Part shown: piece after piece, positions 34,318 through 43,053 of the stretch
How positions within the stretch are numbered: position 1 is the stretch's first letter
Layout: every line of letters begins with the position of its first letter
Source of the DNA: CALLVY01 sp937899855
GTDB taxonomy: Bacteria > Bacteroidota > Bacteroidia > Chitinophagales > Saprospiraceae
DNA length: 64,000 nt
Direction of reading: 5' to 3'
Assembly: GCA_039820405.1 (NCBI GenBank)
Contig: JBCBQC010000004.1
Coordinates: 1 to 64,000 of the forward strand
Program-made: the position numbers and the translations under genes
Notes under the pieces: generated by a model
What the model was told of the DNA's origin: nothing
Database searches by the model: none
The model's input: the letters and a program-made list of their open reading frames with translations, nothing else

Positions 34318-35163
34318 CTATTTGGTCAATTCAATCAAGTAGCGGCCCGCCCAGGCCGTGCGTTTTTCATTGACCAGGGCCCGATCAATCGCCAAGGCCA
34401 AGCGGAGCAAAGTGCGAAACAAAGCCGTTTTCCCCAGTCGGTTGCGGCCCCGATCGGGCAAGCTTTCATCGGAGGCGTAATAGCCCAGGCGCTTGAGCAT
34501 ATAGCAAAAAAAGTAACCCCTGATGTTGACGTTACTAAAAGACTCGGCAAAGGTTTGGATGCCTTCGATCGTCAGGGGAACATCGCCCAGCTCTTCTTCA
34601 ATCGTGAAGCGCCGCGCCAAGGAGATGAGGGGATTACTAGCCGCCCCTTCGAAGAAGATGGCCTTCCCCCCCGGCTTGAGAATGCGATACAATTCACGCT
34701 CGGTACCGGGATACTTGATCGTGTGGTGCAGCACGGCCTTGGCCACCACAAAATCAAAACTGTTGTCCGCAAAGGGCAAGTCCTGGGCATTGGCCACCAC
34801 GAAGTGACAGCGCTCCGCCAAGCCCGATTGTACGGCCGCACGCTGCGCAATTTCAATGCCACGATCCGACAAATCAAAACCCGATACCCGCAATCCCCGC
34901 TCCGCCAAGGCCAATCCCAAGGCACCGGTACCACAACCGTAATCGAGCACCCGCAAATCCGCCGAGGCCTTCACCGTCCGCTGCAGGTAATCCAAAAAGA
35001 TTTGGTGGTCCAAGCCGTAGAGGGTGCCTCCCTCGTGGGGCGGACGGCTCATGTGCTGGTAGTAACGTTCCCAGGTAACGGCCTCCGCTAGAATCCACGA
35101 TTGCTGCCGGTCGTAAATCTCATTGTGCTCGATCCGCTCCCTTTCGAGTTGTTCGTTCATCAT
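34318..35163 (-). CDS. Class I SAM-dependent methyltransferase
   Basis: A 281-residue methyltransferase. Motif I is LRVLDYGCGTGALGLALAE, the acidic ribose-binding residue follows in VSGFDLSDRGIEIA, and DNSFDFVVAKAVLHH plus LKPGGKAIFFEG complete the Methyltransf_11 fold. The start may be either of two adjacent ATG codons. Lying between NeuC and the MBOAT gene, it probably methylates a sugar hydroxyl of the repeat unit. The acceptor is unknown. Confidence 0.88.
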   Translation of the reverse strand: MMNEQLERERIEHNEIYDRQQSWILAEAVTWERYYQHMSRPPHEGGTLYGLDHQIFLDYLQRTVKASADLRVLDYGCGTGALGLALAERGLRVSGFDLSDRGIEIAQRAAVQSGLAERCHFVVANAQDLPFADNSFDFVVAKAVLHHTIKYPGTERELYRILKPGGKAIFFEGAASNPLISLARRFTIEEELGDVPLTIEGIQTFAESFSNVNIRGYFFCYMLKRLGYYASDESLPDRGRNRLGKTALFRTLLRLALAIDRALVNEKRTAWAGRYLIELTK

Positions 35164-35178
35164 GACGGAAAGGAGTAT

Positions 35179-36339
35179 TTAATAGGTTAGTCGCTTGTGG
35201 TAAGTAAAGGGACGCTCGGCCAACAGTTCCGCAATGCGCGAGCCCGCCTGACCGTCGCCGTAGATGATGTCCGCCTCGTGGTGCCCGTGCGCTACCTGCG
35301 CGGTGATGGCCCGGCTGATGGCGTTCCGGTCGTAGTCGACCACGTCGATCACGTTGCGACCGCGCTCGCGGCCATCCTGGCGCGAACCAATGTTGACCAC
35401 CGGAATGCCGAGGTAAGAGCACTCCCGAATCCCCACGCTCGAATTGCCAATCAAACACTGGCTGTTTTTGAGCAGACGCAGGAAGTCGTGGGGTTCCATA
35501 TTTTTAAAAAAGTGAATGTGCTCGATGTCGTAATTTTCGCGAAAGGCCCGAATCCCATTAGACGTCCCATCGGAGCCCGCATCTACGTTCGACCAAAACC
35601 AGAAGGTGGGTTTTTTCAATCCGTAAATCGCGTGGAGGGTCTCTTCTACATTCTGCCGCGAGGCGCCGTATTCGGTGGTGACGGGATGCTGCATCACCAC
35701 CAGGTAACCCGCCGTATGATCGGGCCGGGCCCCAACCCCACCGTACTTTTGGTAGGGATCAAAGCTGAGTCGGTCATCCTGCAACAGATCCTTGGCCAAG
35801 TCAATGGACGGACAACCCGTTAGAAAAACGTGGTCGGGTACCTCCCCCAATCGCAGTACCCGCTCGCGCGCGCGCTCCGACGATACAAAGTGTAAATCGG
35901 CGAGTTTTGTAATGGCGTGGCGTACTTTTTCGTCGATGTTGCCCGTGACCTCTCCCCCTTGAATGTGCACCAGGGGAATGTTGAGGTAAGCCGCGGCGAT
36001 GGCCGTCGAAATGGTTTCGTAGCGATCGCCGATGGTGACCACGGCATCGGGGGCCAGGTTTTCGTAGACGCTGGCCAGTTCGATGATGCCCAATCCGGTC
36101 GTCTTGGCCTGGGCGTGTAGGTTGCCCCCTTCCAGTACCGAGTATACTTTGGCCGCAATGTAAAAACCATCCGCTTCGATGACCTCTACCGCGCTTCCGT
36201 AGCGGTTGAGCAAGGCCGAGGCCGCCACCACCAGTTGTAGTTCCAAAGCGGGATGATCCTTGATGGCTTGCAGGGCCGTCTTGATTCGACTGTAGCTCGG
36301 GCGGGCCGTTACGACGACGCAAATTTTCCGTTGACTCAT
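35179..36339 (-). CDS. neuC: UDP-N-acetylglucosamine 2-epimerase (hydrolysing)
   Basis: A 386-residue enzyme that hydrolyses UDP-GlcNAc while inverting C2, giving free ManNAc for sialic-acid synthesis. The N-terminus KICVVVTARPSYSRIKTALQ and the blocks VVTIGDRYETISTAIAAAYL, VHIQGGEVTGNIDEKVRHAI and FLTGCPSIDLAKD are typical of NeuC/LegG. GNSSVGIRECSYLGIPVVNI is the UDP-binding C-terminal block. It directly follows NeuB with no gap. A LegG role on a 2,4-diacetamido substrate is possible but the partner genes are missing. Confidence 0.93.
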   Translation of the reverse strand: MSQRKICVVVTARPSYSRIKTALQAIKDHPALELQLVVAASALLNRYGSAVEVIEADGFYIAAKVYSVLEGGNLHAQAKTTGLGIIELASVYENLAPDAVVTIGDRYETISTAIAAAYLNIPLVHIQGGEVTGNIDEKVRHAITKLADLHFVSSERARERVLRLGEVPDHVFLTGCPSIDLAKDLLQDDRLSFDPYQKYGGVGARPDHTAGYLVVMQHPVTTEYGASRQNVEETLHAIYGLKKPTFWFWSNVDAGSDGTSNGIRAFRENYDIEHIHFFKNMEPHDFLRLLKNSQCLIGNSSVGIRECSYLGIPVVNIGSRQDGRERGRNVIDVVDYDRNAISRAITAQVAHGHHEADIIYGDGQAGSRIAELLAERPFTYHKRLTY

Positions 36340-37347
36340 TTACAGATCTTCTTCTTTTAAAAAATCGTACCGCCGCTTGGCCTGACGCAGGGGCTTGCCG
36401 ATCACTTCGCGAAAGGCGGTGGCGGGAAGGCCTTGCCCCGCCGGCTTCTTGGTTTCCAAGTCGTCAAAGGTCAGGTGGTGACCCGCAGCTAGGTCTTTGT
36501 TGACCGCCAGGGTTTTTTCAAATATCTTTTTCAAGCCTTGGTAGGGCTGTAAGTCATCCTTGTCGATGGGATGCCGCAGGGCCGTCTCGACAAAGCGGAC
36601 GCCGCGAACCAGCTCGGCAATCTCATCGATGGTTAGGGAAGAGGTAGCGTCGGGACCAAAAATTCGGCGGTCGAAGACGGCGTGAAATTCCAAAATCTCC
36701 GCCCCCATCGCCACGGCCGCAATACCGGTGTAAATCTTTCCACTGTGTTCGGACAGTCCCACCTTGAGCTCTGGATAACGCGCCTGGAGTACCCCCATTA
36801 CATTGAGCCCCAAGCGTTCGGGAGGCGTGGGATAACTCGTGGTGCATTGCAGGACGCTCAGGTCATTGCCAAAGGCTTGTAGGAATTGAACGGCCGCATC
36901 CAATTCCTCCAGCGAGCTCATCCCCGAAGAAAGAATGATGGGCTTGCCGGTCCGCGCAATCTTTTCGAGCATCAAAAAATTATTGACCTCGCCGGAGGCG
37001 ATCTTGTAACGTTTGATGTCGAGCTCCTCCAACAAATCGACGGCGGCTTGCGAGAAGGGCGAAGACATAAATTCCAAGCCCACCTCATCACAGTGCTGCT
37101 TGATGCCCCGCCACTGCTCGGGGCTAAAGGACATGCGGTGCCAATAGTCGTAGCGGGTGGCATCTTCGTAAGAGAAGTTGACCCGGAAGGGCTCGGCAGC
37201 GGAGCTCTCGGCTTCGGCGATGTGGGTTTGAAACTTGATGGCATCGACTCCGGTACTGGCGACCGCGTCGATGTAGGAATGGAGGATACCCAGGCTGCCG
37301 TCGTGGGCTTGCCCGATTTCGGTAATCAAAAAAGTGGCTGCGCTCAA
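36340..37347 (-). CDS. neuB: N-acetylneuraminate synthase
   Basis: A 335-residue enzyme condensing phosphoenolpyruvate with ManNAc to form the nine-carbon acid. LITEIGQAHDGSLGILHSYI, AIKFQTH, and KIASGEVNNFLMLEKIARTG mark the TIM-barrel NeuB domain; the metal-binding histidine block is GAEILEFHAVFDRRIFGPD. Residues about 280-335 form the antifreeze-like SAF domain (LAAGHHLTFDDLETKKPAGQ) that closes the active site of the partner subunit. First of the three sialic-acid genes, encoded just after the Wzc kinase. Confidence 0.94.
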   Translation of the reverse strand: MSAATFLITEIGQAHDGSLGILHSYIDAVASTGVDAIKFQTHIAEAESSAAEPFRVNFSYEDATRYDYWHRMSFSPEQWRGIKQHCDEVGLEFMSSPFSQAAVDLLEELDIKRYKIASGEVNNFLMLEKIARTGKPIILSSGMSSLEELDAAVQFLQAFGNDLSVLQCTTSYPTPPERLGLNVMGVLQARYPELKVGLSEHSGKIYTGIAAVAMGAEILEFHAVFDRRIFGPDATSSLTIDEIAELVRGVRFVETALRHPIDKDDLQPYQGLKKIFEKTLAVNKDLAAGHHLTFDDLETKKPAGQGLPATAFREVIGKPLRQAKRRYDFLKEEDL

Positions 37348-37353
37348 GCGGAT

Positions 37354-39714
37354 TTAATTTTCGGATTCTTGATAGTATCCCTCCCCGTAGCCATAACCGT
37401 AGCGGTAGCCACCGTAGCCGTAGCCGCCCCGGCCCTGTTTGATCGCGTTGAAGATCAGGGCGGCGTTGGGGAGGTCGCCGCTGCGGTGGAGGTCTTCCAA
37501 GCTGCGTACCATGGCCTTGCGCGTGTAGCGGTGCCGGACGACGATCAGCATGTTGTCGACCATCTTGCGGAGGAGGAGGGCATCGGAAACCAGACCGATG
37601 GGAGGATTATCGATGAGGATGTAGTCAAAACGTTCGGACAGCTCCCGGAGGAGTTGTTCCATCTTTTCGGAAAGGATCAACTCGGAGGGATTGGGCGGAA
37701 TGGCCCCACTGGTGATGATGGACAAATTGGGAGCGCCGCTAAAGGGTTGGATGATCTGGTCCAGGCTCTTCCGACCGATCAGGTAATTGGCCACGCCAAA
37801 ACCGTGACCATCCCGATCCAAGTACTTGTTGAACTTGGGTCGGCGCAAGTCCAGCTCGATCAGGACGACTTTCTTACCGGACAGCGATAGGGTAATCGCC
37901 AGGTTGATGGCAATAAAGGTCTTGCCCTCTCCCGGAACGAAGGACGTCACCGAGAGGATTTGTTTGTCGCGATCGGGGTTGAGGTAACTCAGGTTGGTCC
38001 GCAGCTGTCGGAACATCTCGTTGATGGCCGAGCGGTTGCCCGCTTTGACCACCACGCTTTCCTTTTTCTTACTCTGCATGATCCGCCCCAGGATGGGTAG
38101 GGAAGTCAATTGCTTGAGCATCTCCTCCGAGTCCACCTTGGTTTCCAGTAGTCCCAGCAGGGCGATGATCAGGGTGGGGAGGATGATACCGAGTAGGGCA
38201 CTGGCGATGTACACCAAGCGGTTTTGGGGAAAGACGGGCGAGCCCGAACTCCGAGCGGGTTCGATGATGCGGGTACTGGCCGTCGTCACCGCCTCGGACA
38301 AAGCCGTTTCCTCCCGTCGGGTGAGTAGAAACAAAAAGAGTTGTTCCTTGATGCCCTGCATCCGAACCTGCTCCAGCAATTGCTGCTCAACAACCGGAAT
38401 GTTTTCCAAGTTCTGCTGCAATTCCGCAATTTCTCCCTGCAGCTTGGCGATGGGAATATCGAGGTCCTTTCGCAAATTTTGGATCGTAGAAATGATCAGG
38501 GCCCGAATCTCCAGCATTTCGTTTTCCAGCGCCTGCCGAACCGGATTCTTGGCCGTAGCCGTCCTGATCAGCCGGTCGCGTTGGAGGACCATGTTGTTGA
38601 AGCGCTCCACCATACTGGACAGCACCGGATTGTCGACGTTGAGGTTGGTGGGAATCAGTTCGAAGGTCGCCTGCTCCTGGACCATAAAGCTTTCCAAGGA
38701 GGACAGTACACTTTTGCGCACCTCGTAATTGGATATTTCCTGATAGGCGTTACGGATTTCTCCCGTCGCAAAACTCATACTCGATGCGGCCGTCTCTCCG
38801 GTGATTACGTTGCGACTTTTGAACGCTTCGATGTTCCCTTCAACGGCATCGAGTTCTTCCGCCAACAGCTTGACCCGATCGTCGATAAAGCGCAGGGTGT
38901 TGCGGAGGATGGTATTTTCATCCTTGATCTCTTCTTCGTTGTACACCTCGATCAGGGTGTTGATGATGTCTTCGGCTTTGGCCGGTACCGGATCGCGGAG
39001 TTGTAGCACCAGTACGGAAGAGCTGTAGATGTTTCCCACCCGCTCCACGCGCAGTTTGGATTGGTAGCCCTTGGCCACTTTGAGCGCGGGGCGAATGACG
39101 ATGTGGTAGGTACCGGGAACCACCAGTTCGGGTTCGACCGTCGACAGGACGAAGTAGCCGTAATTGCAGTAGAAGGGTTGGTTGTAGTAATGCTTTTCGC
39201 CTTCCGCCTCCGGGTCGCTCTTGAGGATAAAACTTTCGTTGTCGATCATTTCGATGTAAAACGAGGCGGAGCCGCGTTGCCGATCGGCGAGTGCAAAGGT
39301 GTCGATGCGGATGGGAGCATCGCGGTAAAATTCTTTTTCCTTGACCGATCCCTGTCGGTAGTACGATACATTACAACCCAGCTTGCTGATCACCTTTTCC
39401 ATGAGGGTCAGCGAGCGTAAAATTTGCATCTCATTGTCCATCGACTTGCCTCCCCCACTAAAGCCTTGCCCCAGAAGGATGGACTCCTCAGAGATAATAC
39501 CGCTGTTACCCGCGTCTTTGATCAAGAGGATGGCTTTGGTCGAGTACTGATAAGTCGTATAGCGTAGGTAGAGGTAACCCAGGGATAGGAAAATGCCAAA
39601 GCCAAGGACGTAAATCCACCAGTAGGAAAGTAATTTTCCAAGCCATTTTTGAAAGTCGATACGCACCACCTCGAATTGAGAACTGGATCTCTGAATATTG
39701 ATTTGCTCCTCCAA
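37354..39714 (-). CDS. wzc: Polysaccharide co-polymerase and tyrosine autokinase (Wzc-like)
   Basis: A 786-residue inner-membrane protein controlling chain length and export. Residues about 15-125 form the Wzz domain with the first membrane helix; a long coiled-coil region lies at about 260-470; the second helix is near 500-520. The cytoplasmic BY-kinase domain has Walker A (SFVPGEGKTFIAINLA, GEGKT at 595-599), Walker A' (LIELDLRRP) and Walker B (YILIDNPP). The tail after residue 763 is a Gly/Tyr run with eight tyrosines, the usual autophosphorylation cluster. The matching phosphatase is probably the CpsB-like gene at 59984. Confidence 0.95.
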   Translation of the reverse strand: MEEQINIQRSSSQFEVVRIDFQKWLGKLLSYWWIYVLGFGIFLSLGYLYLRYTTYQYSTKAILLIKDAGNSGIISEESILLGQGFSGGGKSMDNEMQILRSLTLMEKVISKLGCNVSYYRQGSVKEKEFYRDAPIRIDTFALADRQRGSASFYIEMIDNESFILKSDPEAEGEKHYYNQPFYCNYGYFVLSTVEPELVVPGTYHIVIRPALKVAKGYQSKLRVERVGNIYSSSVLVLQLRDPVPAKAEDIINTLIEVYNEEEIKDENTILRNTLRFIDDRVKLLAEELDAVEGNIEAFKSRNVITGETAASSMSFATGEIRNAYQEISNYEVRKSVLSSLESFMVQEQATFELIPTNLNVDNPVLSSMVERFNNMVLQRDRLIRTATAKNPVRQALENEMLEIRALIISTIQNLRKDLDIPIAKLQGEIAELQQNLENIPVVEQQLLEQVRMQGIKEQLFLFLLTRREETALSEAVTTASTRIIEPARSSGSPVFPQNRLVYIASALLGIILPTLIIALLGLLETKVDSEEMLKQLTSLPILGRIMQSKKKESVVVKAGNRSAINEMFRQLRTNLSYLNPDRDKQILSVTSFVPGEGKTFIAINLAITLSLSGKKVVLIELDLRRPKFNKYLDRDGHGFGVANYLIGRKSLDQIIQPFSGAPNLSIITSGAIPPNPSELILSEKMEQLLRELSERFDYILIDNPPIGLVSDALLLRKMVDNMLIVVRHRYTRKAMVRSLEDLHRSGDLPNAALIFNAIKQGRGGYGYGGYRYGYGYGEGYYQESEN

Positions 39715-39752
39715 GTAATTGTTTGTTTAAGTGTGGATTTGGGTTTTTGAAC

Positions 39753-40526
39753 TCAGCGCGTCACGGTAATAATGAAGGCCGCCACCCCGGTAATGGCACT
39801 GATCCAGGTAAAGAACCGCGTAGCGGGATCGCGTACGATGCCCACCTTGCGTTTGTCGGGTCGGATGTAGACGACATCGTTTTGCTGTAGGTAGAAGTAG
39901 GGCGAAGTAAAAATTTCGGCGGAGTTGAAATCGACATAACCAAAGCTGCGTTCCCCCGCTGACTCGCGAACGATCAGTATGCTATCGCGCATAGAATAGT
40001 CGGTAAAATCGCCCGCCATGGTCAGGGCCTCCACGATGGTCAGCCGCTCGTTGAGCACATTAAAGGTACCGGGGTTGTTGACCTCGCCGTTGACGCTGAC
40101 CCGAAAATTGAGCAGTCGGATATTGACGATGGGGGCCTGTTCGAAATAAGGCTCCAGCAGTTGCAGGAGGTGTTCCCTGGCCTCTTGGATAGTCAACCCA
40201 CCGATGGCGACTTGCCCCAGGGTAGGAAAATCTACCCGACCTTCGAGGTCGACCAAATAACCATTCATCAAAAGGTTCTGGGTATTATTGGCATTGCCCG
40301 TTTGTCCGGCCAGCTCGAAAGGTTCGTTGGCCATCACCTCGGCACTGCTCACTTGGATGTGTAAGATATCGTTGGTTTGGATGGTGATGGGAATGTAGTT
40401 GGCGATGAGCTGGGGCTCGGTGGGAATGGCTGGCTGTTGATTGTAGTTGAGCAGGGATTCGTAGGAAACACAACCGCTGCTCAACAACACCAAGCCCAGC
40501 AGCCAACTACCGTAATTTAATTTCAT
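39753..40526 (-). CDS. wza: Polysaccharide export outer membrane lipoprotein (Wza-like)
   Basis: A 257-residue lipoprotein. The signal peptide ends in the lipobox LLSSGC (Cys19). Residues about 45-130 form the polysaccharide-export (Poly_export) domain (NDILHIQVSSAEVM) and residues about 140-225 a SLBB domain (VSVNGEVNNPGTFNVLNERL). A C-terminal membrane helix (about 235-255) follows. It would form the outer-membrane channel with Wzc below it. It is the first gene of the 21-gene operon, preceded by about 195 bp of non-coding DNA that should hold the promoter. Confidence 0.94.
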   Translation of the reverse strand: MKLNYGSWLLGLVLLSSGCVSYESLLNYNQQPAIPTEPQLIANYIPITIQTNDILHIQVSSAEVMANEPFELAGQTGNANNTQNLLMNGYLVDLEGRVDFPTLGQVAIGGLTIQEAREHLLQLLEPYFEQAPIVNIRLLNFRVSVNGEVNNPGTFNVLNERLTIVEALTMAGDFTDYSMRDSILIVRESAGERSFGYVDFNSAEIFTSPYFYLQQNDVVYIRPDKRKVGIVRDPATRFFTWISAITGVAAFIITVTR

Positions 40527-40721
40527 CGTGCAGTTCTCATTTTTTGGTTATCCAACGTAAAACTAATCATTCCTCGCTTAAATTCACGTAGCTGCCCTGT
40601 TTACAGCATTTTTTGTAGCCCTCCGGTCAAGGCTTCGCCAACGATAAGTCGCGGCGTACTTGATCCCATAGAAAAAACCGTCTTGATCCGAAGTCATTCG
40701 GACCCGCTCCTCGCTACCGGC
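40527..40721. other. Intergenic region upstream of the exopolysaccharide operon
   Basis: These 195 bp separate the wza start from the end of the next minus-strand gene. This is the only sizeable gap on that side, so the operon promoter should lie here. I saw no terminator hairpin with a T-tract for the upstream gene. Confidence 0.5.
40558..40565 (-). promoter_or_regulatory. Possible -7 element of the exopolysaccharide operon
   Basis: On the minus strand this reads TAGTTTTA, seven of eight positions of TAnnTTTG, about 32 bp before the wza ATG. No convincing -33 partner was seen. Confidence 0.25.
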
Positions 40722-41579
40722 CTAGTGGCCGCTGTGGTAGAGCAAATATTCCAGGCCACTGCCTGGCGAAAACATATCGTCGTTGACCTTCCAGGTCAAC
40801 TTGTACAGCGGATCACTGCGTTGATCCACCTCTTTTTTTACCTCGGCACTGATCGGCGTAGCCAAGCCCTGGTTCCACAAACGATGGGGACTGTCGGCGC
40901 TGATCTTGGGGGTGCGGTCCCAGTGCTCGCGAAAAGTCGCATCTTCCCGGTAGACCTTCTCGAAGGTGTAGTGAAACCAGTAGTAAGGGTACACCTTGAG
41001 CCAGCGGGTAAAGGGCGAGCTAAACCAACGGGGCGGATCGGCCTTGAGCCGGCTGTACAAACCCGAGCGATTGATCAGGCGGTGCCACAATCGGCGTTTG
41101 GAGACGAAGACCAAGTCCTTGTGCGTCTCCCAGAAGGCCGTGGCCGCCCGCGCGTAGGTCTGAGCGATGTAGCTGCCCGGTTCGGAGGCCAGAAACCAGC
41201 TCGACAGCATGCGGTCCGTACCGGGGCGATCAAAAGCAAAGAAGCCCGTTTGCAGGTGGTCGAGCAGCCAGTCGTCGAGGGGCTTGCAACAAAAGCAGGT
41301 GGCATCCACCCATACTCCGCCGTGCTGGGCCATCAAGTTGATGCGGATCAACTCCGACATGGTGACGCGGGGAATTTCCGAGCCACGGTTCTCCAACACC
41401 TTGCCCAGATCGACAAAGCGATCAAAATTGTGGGTATCCAAAAAAATTATTTCCCAGCTACCGTTATATTTACGCCAGGAATCGTAACTCTTGCGCACCA
41501 CCTCCGGCATGTCATCGTACCCCTGTAACCAGAGGAACCAAATTTTCCGGGGAATCTGGGGGCTGTTGTTTTCCGTCAC
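40722..41579 (-). CDS. Capsular polysaccharide synthesis glycosyltransferase (GT32-like)
   Basis: A 285-residue glycosyltransferase. IPRKIWFLWLQGYDDMPEVV and SELIRINLMAQHGGVWVDAT are the two diagnostic blocks of the Caps_synth/GT32 group; the DxD-type metal site is in GVWVDATCFC. It probably adds a hexose to the polysaccharide or a glycoconjugate. It is transcribed alone on the minus strand, 26 bp from the divergent sulfotransferase start, so both promoters must overlap the opposite coding region. Confidence 0.87.
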   Translation of the reverse strand: MTENNSPQIPRKIWFLWLQGYDDMPEVVRKSYDSWRKYNGSWEIIFLDTHNFDRFVDLGKVLENRGSEIPRVTMSELIRINLMAQHGGVWVDATCFCCKPLDDWLLDHLQTGFFAFDRPGTDRMLSSWFLASEPGSYIAQTYARAATAFWETHKDLVFVSKRRLWHRLINRSGLYSRLKADPPRWFSSPFTRWLKVYPYYWFHYTFEKVYREDATFREHWDRTPKISADSPHRLWNQGLATPISAEVKKEVDQRSDPLYKLTWKVNDDMFSPGSGLEYLLYHSGH

Positions 41580-41605
41580 TATAGGCTCAATTGTCCAGTT
41601 AAAAA

Positions 41606-42349
41606 ATGAATAAACTCACGCAATACCTTCGTAGAAAATTTTTTGTGCTCAACGAGCTGCGCAAAAAGAAAACCGTCGTACTCATCATCAGCTCGATGCG
41701 TTCGGGGTCGACCCTCCTAAAGTCGCTGCTCGCCACCGCACCGGATACCTCTCACCTACCCGAAGTCGATTTCCAAACCTACACCGCCCAAAATGCCTGG
41801 CGCATCAAAACCCTCAGCAATCGCCCCATCCTCATCCTCAAAAAACCCGCGATGTTCGACGACCCCAACTATCCACAATTCCCCCCCCTCCCGGGGGTTA
41901 AGAAAATCGTCCTGCTACGGGATGCCTACGAAACCGTAGTCTCCCTCCGCAAAATGATCGCCAAAGCGTATCCCGAACTAGCGGACACCTGGACCGCCGA
42001 AAAACTCCTCCACGACTACTGGCTACCCCTCTACCGCAAGCTCACTGACGACCCGCGTCTGCAGGGCGACGATACCTTGGTGATTCGTTACGAAGACGTG
42101 CTCGCCCAGCCCATCGACCAGACCCAGCGCATCTTCGCCTTCATCGGCTCGCGCCAGCGCGAAGGGGTCGATTCCTACGCTCCACCCAGCTCCTACCAAT
42201 GGGCCTGGGGCAACGACGACGGGGGCGAAAAAATCAAAAGCCACCGCGTACAGGCCCAAGAACTGCGTCGGGACGATCCCGTACTCGTCGAACTCATCGA
42301 AAACTCCGAAGCGGTACGGAAGCTTCGTCACCAGTTGGGCTATCAATAG
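41606..42349 (+). CDS. Sulfotransferase, PAPS-dependent
   Basis: A 247-residue sulfotransferase, the fourth in the window and the only one on the plus strand. The 5'-phosphosulfate loop is LIISSMRSGSTLLKSLLATA, and the 3'-phosphate motif KIVLLRDAYETVVSLRKM follows after about 85 residues. It lies between the polysaccharide operon and the NRPS cluster and could serve either the polymer or the small molecule. It is convergent with the methyltransferase gene at 42397. Confidence 0.88.
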   Translation: MNKLTQYLRRKFFVLNELRKKKTVVLIISSMRSGSTLLKSLLATAPDTSHLPEVDFQTYTAQNAWRIKTLSNRPILILKKPAMFDDPNYPQFPPLPGVKKIVLLRDAYETVVSLRKMIAKAYPELADTWTAEKLLHDYWLPLYRKLTDDPRLQGDDTLVIRYEDVLAQPIDQTQRIFAFIGSRQREGVDSYAPPSSYQWAWGNDDGGEKIKSHRVQAQELRRDDPVLVELIENSEAVRKLRHQLGYQ

Positions 42350-42396
42350 ATTCAAATGCGCGCGGCGACACTTTTGCCGCCGGCCTTCACTCGTTA

Positions 42397-43053
42397 CTAA
42401 TCTCTTTTAAATACCAATCCCTTTTCGCGAAACTGCATCCCACGCATCCCCGTTTGGGGCAGCAGCTCGCGGGCCGTTTGCGTCAGGTCAGCGGCGTAAC
42501 TAAAGCCGAGTTCCTTCATCCGGTCGATCCAGTAGTCTTCGTACTGTAAGTTGACGTGGTGATGTCCCTGCTGCCCGGGGACCGCAAAGGTGATCATCAG
42601 GTACTTGGTCGCCGCACCAAAGGTTTTCAGAAAATTGGGCTCGTACTGCTGTTCCACGTGCTCGATAAATTCGGTCGACCAGACCAGGTCGTAGGGCTTT
42701 TCTGGGGCCCAGGGGCCGTGGGTAAAATCGTGCTGCCGCACCCGGTCGGGCAATACGCCCTTGCTGATGGCCGAGGGGCTTCCGTCGACTCCGAGTACCT
42801 CTACTCCGCCCCGGTCGAAGTATTCCAATACGTAGCCCAGGCCACAACCCACGTCCACCATCGACCGGACGCCCAATTCACCGATGCACCAGTCCCAGAT
42901 TTCGGGACACCAGGTGCCGGGGGCGGGCCGTCCGATGACGTAGCCCCCCAAGTGGCCTTCGGACAGTTCGAGGGGCAGTACAATGGGCTTTTTTAGTCCA
43001 ATCTTGATCAGGAATTTCTTGATTCGTTTCTCAATTTGTTTGACTTGACTCAT
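42397..43053 (-). CDS. Class I SAM-dependent methyltransferase
   Basis: A 218-residue methyltransferase. Motif I is MVDVGCGLGYVLEYFDRGG followed by VLGVDGSPSAI; PYDLVWSTEFIEHVEQQY is the next conserved block. The basic N-terminus (about residues 1-25) may touch membrane or nucleic acid. The ATG overlaps the stop of the GT1 gene by 4 nt. It is the last gene of the minus-strand NRPS transcription unit, so it may modify the sugar or peptide of that product. Confidence 0.87.
   Translation of the reverse strand: MSQVKQIEKRIKKFLIKIGLKKPIVLPLELSEGHLGGYVIGRPAPGTWCPEIWDWCIGELGVRSMVDVGCGLGYVLEYFDRGGVEVLGVDGSPSAISKGVLPDRVRQHDFTHGPWAPEKPYDLVWSTEFIEHVEQQYEPNFLKTFGAATKYLMITFAVPGQQGHHHVNLQYEDYWIDRMKELGFSYAADLTQTARELLPQTGMRGMQFREKGLVFKRD

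Noticed and set aside
31164..37347. Legionaminic or pseudaminic acid pathway instead of sialic acid
   Set aside because: NeuA, NeuB and NeuC homologues alone suffice for N-acetylneuraminate, and no LegB/LegC/LegH or Pse enzymes are in the operon. Not excluded if those genes lie elsewhere.
37354..37450. Gly/Tyr repeat tail as a structural tandem repeat or prion-like element
   Set aside because: It is the usual tyrosine cluster at the end of Wzc-type kinases.
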